DNA of 64,000 nt from Diphasiastrum complanatum (Eukaryota; Streptophyta; Lycopodiopsida; Lycopodiales; Lycopodiaceae), in NCBI GenBank assembly GCA_029204225.1, contig CM055096.1, forward strand, positions 31,253,767 through 31,317,766. The letters run 5' to 3'. Numbering within the stretch: the first letter of the stretch is position 1; every line of letters begins with the position of its first letter. Positions 58,272-64,000 of the stretch are shown here, in pieces. Under the pieces are notes generated by a model. The model did not search any database, had not been told where the DNA came from, and saw only the letters and a list, made by a program, of their open reading frames with translations. The position numbers were made by a program, and so were the translations under genes.

Positions 58272-59490
58272 TGTTAGAAGTAATAAATGATAATGTTAGT
58301 TTCCCATAGGTTACTTTGACCCAAAAGGTCGAGACTTGTGTAACCATGGGTTAGGTTTGTTATTTAGACCATGTTAAGTCAGTTTTAGTTGAGTTGGACC
58401 CAATTTTGGTCCAATAATAATTCGTGGGTCCAAGTAAAGTCTAATTATGTTAAGGGACCCTATCTTGACTTTTGGGGGTGCCCTATAATTAGTAGTGGGT
58501 CTTGGATGGTTCTAGAACTTAGGGTTTGGAAGAGTCTAGGAGAAGGCCTATTTATATGTACCCAGTGTTCATTTGTAATTCATTCCCTTTCAAGCATTGC
58601 TACTACTTTCTCTCTCCTTGAGGACGCCTAACCCTCTCCCTCTTCTTCTTGTATATGGAGATTGAATGTTAGAAGGATCTTGGCACTTTGATTTCCTACA
58701 TGGTATCAGAGCCATGGATCTTCTATGCTTGATTTAGGGCGCCCTACCAAAAATTCAGCACCTTTGCTGATTTTTTGGAGTGAAGATCCGTTTTTTTGAC
58801 TCTTTTCCATTTTGTAGGAGGGCGCCACACATCAAAGAAGATAACAGGATTTTGGGCGCCCAAAAATCAAGTTGTTGTTTGCTGATTTTTCAGGTTGCAG
58901 GAAGGCGCCATTAATTAGCTTCTTCGGGGCTTCTTTTAGGTTGCCCACATCCGTGTAGGTTTATCCTACTTCCGTTGGTCCGCTGCTGCCCTATTTTTCA
59001 GATTTGCTCCTTTGCAAGAGGGCGCCCATCTACAAGCAATTTCTATTCTTCTGATTTGGCTGAAAAATCAGCACCCTTGCTGATTTTACAAAGTGAAGAT
59101 CCACTTCTTTTTGCTTGTTTCCAGGTGTGGAAGAAGGCGCTAATTTTTTTGTGATGATCCGATCACATTTCGAGGCTGAAAAGTGGACAGCATATTACCA
59201 TTTGTAGGGTGTTGCAACAGCCCTATCCGTGTGTGTATTGTTCACACTTTTTGGCAAGAAAGAAGGGTTCCGAAAAAAGATTTGTTGGAGGCTAACCTGA
59301 TTCTTTGCTTGCTGGTTTTTGAGTTTGTAATGCAATTTCAGGCTGAAATTTTCAGCACACAAGGCTTGTAGGAGGGCGAGTTCCTACATCCATCTAATGT
59401 GTGGTTTTGACACATTTCGGTGTTGATTTGTCAGATTTGATACTTGCTGATTTTTGTCTTTTAGGGCACATTTAGGGTTTGAAAAAGGTT
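58272..59490 (+). mobile_element. Copia LTR, primer-binding site and leader, no coding part
   Basis: LTR TGTTAGAAG...TTTCCTACA (58272-58700, 429 bp) with a TATA-like CTATTTATATG near 58550, then TGGTATCAGAGCC (58701-58713). A leader of about 700 bp follows with repeated GGGCGCC(C) motifs (58737, 58819, 58854, 58904, 59020, 59135). No gag, pol or 3' LTR is present. A fragment of a larger element. Confidence 0.75.
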
Positions 59491-59499
59491 GTAGGAGAT

Positions 59500-59692
59500 G
59501 TTCCTAGTTATATTACATTTCATTGTATCATTTCTCTCAAACCTACCTAGAGAGTAGAGTAGGGATTTGCTTAGTCTTGCTAAATTAATTCTTTTATTTA
59601 GAAGTTGTTCTTGAGACATTTATATGCTCCTTTTTGGTATCTATCATACTTGAGATGTACTAACTTGGTCTTATGTGCCTTCTGGCATTAAA

Positions 59693-59748
<56 letters not shown>
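59500..59748 (+). mobile_element. LINE 3'-end fragment with (TC)n tail
   Basis: GAGACATTTATATGCTCC, ACTTGAGATGTAC, CTTATGTGCCTTCTGGCATT and AAAAGA precede (TC)n at 59696-59748. The same order of motifs occurs at 55545-55671. 5'-truncated; exact start unknown. Confidence 0.7.
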
Positions 59749-59749
<1 letters not shown>

Positions 59750-59754
59750 CCCTA

Positions 59755-60390
59755 GTTGAACCCTATGCAAAACCGGTATGCCTTCTTTTGTTTTATAACC
59801 TTTTTGAAAAAAACAAATCCGCTTTGAGCAGTCCGTCCAAATTCCACCATTTCAAAAAGACAATTCTTTCATCAAATCGCAGTTCGAGTGAACATTGTTT
59901 GCATACATTTTTTATTTCTTTGAGCTGATACTAAAGCTAGGCTTGCCAAAACATGAAAAAACTCATATATAGCGAGTAGTTAACTTCGCATGATAAGTTG
60001 TGACCCTCTTTGGCATCTATTGCAAGCACATTTACTTCCTTTAAACACATTGATCAAGATGAACAGCAAAATAGTTCAGGCTTCCTAACCAAGTGCCTTA
60101 AAAAAATGCAGAAAGGACCAACAAAACTCTACAAACTTTGCTGAACTTCCTAGGACCTTGATAAGTCCTGACCCTATTTAGCATCTTTTGGATGCACATT
60201 TACTAGTTTTTTAAACATTAACTGAGATGAGCAGCAAACAGCTCAGGCTTCCTAAATAAGTGTCTTAATAGTACAATGCAAAAAGGACCAAAAATATACA
60301 AAACTAGCTTGAACTTTCTGGTACCTACACTACCTTCAAAAAGAGCATCATAACCCAAATCATGACGCCCAGTTTTGTGGTATAAGTTAT
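59755..60390. other. Probable GT47 intron or 3' flank
   Basis: Two copies of a stretch with CTTCCTAA(C/A)(C/T)AAGTG, AAAAGGACCA and ACATTTACT lie near 60010-60120 and 60170-60290. No coding sequence was recognised. Confidence 0.4.
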
Positions 60391-60393
60391 TAC

Positions 60394-60551
60394 CTGCAGC
60401 AAACCTTCATGCAGCTCAACGTAACGCTTGTAAGGTATTGACTGAAGGATAGCTTTCAGATTATATACATCACGCTCTCTTAGGATCACTGCATACTTTT
60501 GCCAATCCAGCACATCATTGAAAGGCAAATCATAGTGATCCGACAGGATCA
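60394..60551 (-). CDS. GT47 exostosin-family glycosyltransferase, downstream exon
   Basis: A 158-bp minus-strand exon with acceptor GTATTGCAG|TGATCC and donor TGCTGCAG|GTAATAAC. It encodes VILSDHYDLPFNDVLDWQKY, then AVILRERDVYNLKAILQSIP and YVELHEGLLQ. This is the conserved end of the exostosin domain, where nucleotide sugar is bound in the Golgi lumen. It joins in phase to 61329-61561 (CCAG + TG gives P-V). The last exon, normally with HFxW..PP..YDAFHMVMYELWLRR-like sequence, was not found to the left. Confidence 0.92.
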
Positions 60552-61328
60552 CTGCAATACAGACCACATGTTCACAATCAGAATCTAGAAAGATAGCCCA
60601 TCCCAGAAAAATCTCATGCACAAAACCAAATTTAGAGCTGATACAGCAGTATACTCGAGGAATACATGATTGTTGAGTCTAAAACATTGCTGACAATCAA
60701 AAAAAGATGCAGATCTGAACTGAACTTCAGGGGTGCAGTCTCAAAGTAGTAAACCAGGACGATGAAGTTCATCATGGGCAGTTTGGACTATTCTCCTGAC
60801 ATTCCTACTTTAATCACTAGAGGCCATACATAAATTCAGTCACATGTACAAAGACATTAAAGTGAGAAACTACTCTAAGACATTAAAGCCAAAAGACGTT
60901 CAGCAATTGCCTGAAACCTCGTTCTAAAGTGAAGTAGGATAAAGAACCTCAAGAACCATGCCAAAAATTTTCAGAAAGTTCAGCTTCCCTTGAATTTCAA
61001 ATTCTTCACTTTCCTGTTAGTGGATTATTTTTATTACCATTACTACAGTTGGTATTGAGGTAAAGTTTTTCTCTTTCAATAACCATGGGGAAAGCTGAAG
61101 AATATCCTAAGCTGGCAACAATGGAACTAAACATCATCATAAAACCTGACCAGAGATAAATTTATCGTAAGCCAAAAAAAGCACGTGACCATGAACCATG
61201 CAGCTATTAAACGTTAACTACTCTTTAACCAGCTTGAAAATCAAAGCAGAGCAAACTACCATATAGCCCCATAAGAAGTTGAATATTAACAAACAACAAA
61301 ACGATTTTAGTAGAAACAGATTTAAAAC

Positions 61329-61561
61329 CTGGAACGCAGCCATAGTGGATGGAGTCTGTGATCCGTGCACTGTTGACCTGGGACCCTCCTGGACAGATGC
61401 AGAATTTGCTCCTGTAGAAAGTCTTTTGGTAAATCAGCTCTCCAATAGCTCTACTTATCCTATTGTTACTGATTGCAAGCACTGTGTCATTTTCCCAAGC
61501 TCTGGCCAATTCAACTCTGATTTTTGAGTTTCTGTGACCTGCCCAGAAACCAAGAATTGTC
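61329..61561 (-). CDS. GT47 exostosin-family glycosyltransferase, core exon
   Basis: A 233-bp minus-strand exon with acceptor TTGACGCAG|GACAATTC and donor GTTCCAG|GTTTTAAA. It encodes TILGFWAGHRNSKIRVELA, AWENDTVLAISNNRISRA, FYRSKFCICPGGSQVNSARI and DSIHYGCVP. The PGGSQVNSARI...HYGCVPVILSD run is the hallmark of plant GT47 proteins, type II Golgi membrane enzymes that add sugars to cell-wall polysaccharides. Which polysaccharide cannot be told from two exons. Upstream exons with the transmembrane and early lumenal part should lie to the right but were not recognised. The frame is intact with no damage. Confidence 0.93.
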
Positions 61562-61564
61562 CTG

Positions 61565-62100
61565 CGTCAACGATGGGTTTGTTATGGTCTAAACACCTCA
61601 AGAGCAAGAACTTGAAGTAGATTCCACAGTCCAGACACAAAGTGTTCAAAATGCTACAACATGGCAGACATGTCATCGAGAACCAAAAGTTCAGCTCAGT
61701 GAGAAATGACTATTCAAATCAAATCACCCCAGCTAACACATGTCTTGACAAATATAGAAGCAGTCCCACAACATATTACAGTGCTCTAAGCCTTAAATCC
61801 AACCTATGAATCACTACAGAACATATGATAGCTATTAGCTCTGAAATAAATATATAAAATATTAATTCAACCCAACTATCATGTATCTTGATGGATATAC
61901 AGTCAGGCACACATCACCCAACATAATAACTAGAGACAAAGGCTAGATCATAGTTTCAAAGCATTCCTTATGAATGTAAGGAACATTCCCCAAAACATTA
62001 GGATGTTCCAATTGGAATGTTGCTCCATTCGCACTTTTGCCTTCGGTGCAGGGAGGTAGAGAGGAAGATAACGGAGCAGGGAGACAGAAAAGAGGGTTAG
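61565..62100. other. Probable GT47 intron
   Basis: AT-rich, no domain recognised. Confidence 0.4.
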
Positions 62101-62103
62101 TAG

Positions 62104-62487
62104 GGAGTAGTTACAAGGTAAGATTCACTAGCTATGCTAGAAAGCAGGACTTAAGCTAGAAAGCAGGAAGAGAATGCTAAAGGAGGCTAAAGAGGAGTAA
62201 TCATCATAAACTGAATAAAGGAATACAATGCTGCCCTACTTATACCCTCTCCCTGAATCAAATGGATAATTCAAAAAAAGGGAGGGAAAAGGATTTGGAG
62301 GGAAAATAGTGCGCCCTCCCAATAGGAGGACCCCCACTCCAAATCAATGTGACCAAGTCCTAAAAATATAACCAAATAGGGCCCAAGGCCAATATATGAA
62401 TAAAAAGGGCCCTTAGGCCTGCTTATGCATAATAACAATAAAAGAATGGACGCGGCGAATGTAATGAGCCAAGTCCATAACTGGAGT
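62104..62487 (-). mobile_element. Solo LTR of the 14010 family
   Basis: A 374-bp LTR (62109-62482; minus strand AGTTATGGACTTGG...TTGTAACT) flanked by a perfect 5-bp duplication (GGAGT on the plus strand, 62104-62108 and 62483-62487). There is no primer site or purine tract on either side. It is the product of recombination between the two LTRs of a former full element. It proves the AGTTA...TAACT ends of this family. Confidence 0.9.
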
Positions 62488-62489
62488 CA

Positions 62490-62945
62490 AGGAGGATGAT
62501 CAAAGAGCGAGTTGGACCGTCGACCAAGGAGGTAGGGAAAACAATCAAGGATCGAGAGGATTGGCGCAGGGTGCAGTAGGAAAGAGAAAGCAAGGAGGAA
62601 GAAAGTAATATGATAGGGGATTGACCAGAAGAAGGTTGCAAAGAGGCTGTTCATACCATGGGAGAGTAGTACGTCTTTAAGGTAAAAGAAAGGTTTTGAA
62701 CCAAAATGAAACTAATGTTGCATACAAGATAACAATAAAGCCTGAGTCTGTAAAGACCATCATGAGTGAATAACAGTGATACATGGCAGTGCTCACTTTA
62801 GCACTCTATCTAAAGTCATTGATAGCCTGAGATAGTGGCTAGAAGAATGTCATGATGGAAGTCATGGCTGCTGAATGTGATGATCTTTGACAAGCCAACA
62901 CGTATGTGAGCGAGTAAATTTGCATCGACATCTAACTGTTGGGGA
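62490..62945. other. No supportable gene
   Basis: Purine-rich at the left, no domain recognised. Confidence 0.4.
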
Positions 62946-62949
62946 AAAG

Positions 62950-63440
62950 GTCTCAAAATTTGTCGACATTGTCTTTGGAAGTGCTCTCTACCTGCATCAT
63001 CCTCTGAGTCTGACTTTGACTTTATTTGAGGTCAACATCTGGAGAAAAAAGAAGTAATCCTGGGCTGCATCTGGGGGTTGGAACTCGTAGAGCACTCCAT
63101 GGGCGGAATCAATGCAATACATCTCTAGGAACAAAGCGTGAATAGCTGAGCTCAAGCCTCAAAAAGGCAATGATATCTCCCTATAATCTCATAATATACT
63201 GGACAGTGGAAAATAGAATGCTTCTCTGTCCCACTTCACCAAAATAACACGACTGACAACTATTGTCCTCTCTGGAATTTCCCTGAACCCAACCAGTCTC
63301 TCTACCTGCACCTAGTGTGAAGAGATGCAAAGCTACCCCAAAGTCAAACAAAGGCTTTGTGGGAGCCTCAGATCTAACTATAGTGGCAAGACCAAATATG
63401 CATCAGCTGCTCTAGAGTCTATCGAGGAATCCCTATTTTA
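62950..63440 (-). pseudogene. LINE ORF2 C-terminal remnant
   Basis: Broken minus-strand text including GVALHLFTLGAGR, SCQSCYFGEVGQ and SSILWDYREI follows the pattern of the LINE ORF2 end (LRVSSHQLAIEIGR, CQLCSL, VEDxFxFxC, YYEIRGR). Frames change between parts. Identification rests on this pattern only. Confidence 0.45.
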
Positions 63441-63470
63441 CCCCTAGTGGCTCTAGGCACTTACATGGTT

Positions 63471-63990
63471 TTATGTTATGCATTTGTCGTGGGGGAAATT
63501 TGTGAGCTGCTTCTTAGCTGACATTGCATTCTCTGCTCCAGAGTTATGTAGTAATAGAAATATATATCCTTCATCTTTCTTACAAAAGAAGTGAGGTCTT
63601 TCCCATCCCACTGTAGATTTGTCAGTTGATCTTTCAGCATCATTATTTGACTTCTTGATTTCGTTTGAAATCTCGTGAGCAGTGCATCCCACATCTTGTA
63701 CCACTCTTTGTGAGTTAAAATAAGTAGGTGCAAGCTGGGTTCCAAGTGGCCAAGTGTGCATGCCATGTGGCATAATATGACTCAATAGAGCAGTCAGTTT
63801 TCAGAACAGGAAGCATAGTTGGACAGCCGGTGATAAGAAGAGCGCAACCAGGACTCTGGATTCTGAGCAACTTTCCAAAAGCTGAAGAGAGCAGCTTGTG
63901 GAGAAGTAGGGTGCACTTACTGTAGGAAGATCCGATTGAGGTGCAGAGTGGATCTTGTGCAAGGCATAGCAGGGCCATACTGTGTCACAA
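63471..63990 (-). pseudogene. Copia gag remnant
   Basis: MWDALLTRFQTKSRSQIMML, DQLTNLQWDGKDLTSFVRK is the central part of a copia gag. Weaker gag-like text reaches the window edge. No LTR or pol accompanies it. Fossil. Confidence 0.65.
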
Positions 63991-64000
63991 AGACAAGAAC

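Overview
This is a plant nuclear window, AT-rich and packed with transposons. The evidence is plant-type Ty1/copia and Ty3/gypsy retroelements primed mostly by initiator-methionine tRNA (TGGTATCAGAGC sites), L1-like LINEs, long (GA)n/(CT)n tracts, and exons of two plant-type host genes with canonical GT-AG introns. The very large, transposon-filled introns suggest a seed plant with a big genome. No bacterial features are present and I cannot name the species.

Host genes. (1) An ERI1-like 3'-5' exoribonuclease on the minus strand is spread over more than 23 kb: a zinc-binding exon (26324-26752), the exonuclease-start exon with the DLEG motif (22969-23168), and a downstream VWHDTAIPF exon (3122-3247). 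The introns hold a gypsy fragment, two copia elements, a gypsy-like non-autonomous element, two LINEs and a TRIM. At least one internal exon was not found and the 3' exons lie outside the window or were missed. (2) A GT47 exostosin-family glycosyltransferase on the minus strand has two clean exons at 61329-61561 and 60394-60551.

Layout. 1-978: end of a minus-strand copia element (LTR plus leader). 2500-2775: a LINE tail. 5659-6070: an intact-looking TRIM (144/142-bp LTRs, 5-bp target duplication) whose LTRs contain a tRNA-like RNA polymerase III promoter; this is the most unusual object here. 8480-12500: two fused minus-strand LINE copies. 14010-18248: a young gypsy-like non-autonomous element with AGTTA...TAACT LTRs. 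18360-22672: a broken copia element and LTR/leader fragments. 24120-25821: a gypsy tail and its 3' LTR. 28200-31580: a broken plus-strand copia element.

32913-49003 is a nest. An old minus-strand copia element has a second minus-strand copia (34734-40701, duplication GAGAT) and a plus-strand copia (40985-47146, duplication CTTTG) inserted in its gag region. Its 5' LTR is shared with the remnant of a neighbouring element. 49004-51937: a tRNA-Asp-primed LTR and a small copia derivative. 54459-59748: LINE 3' ends, all tailed by (TC)n tracts, and a copia LTR with leader. 62109-62482: a solo LTR of the 14010 family. 62950-64000: LINE and copia gag remnants.

The retroelements are fossils of differing age. 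By eye the LTR pairs differ by about 1-2% (14010 element), 4% (TRIM) and roughly 10% (34734 element). Long stretches between these features show nothing I can support.
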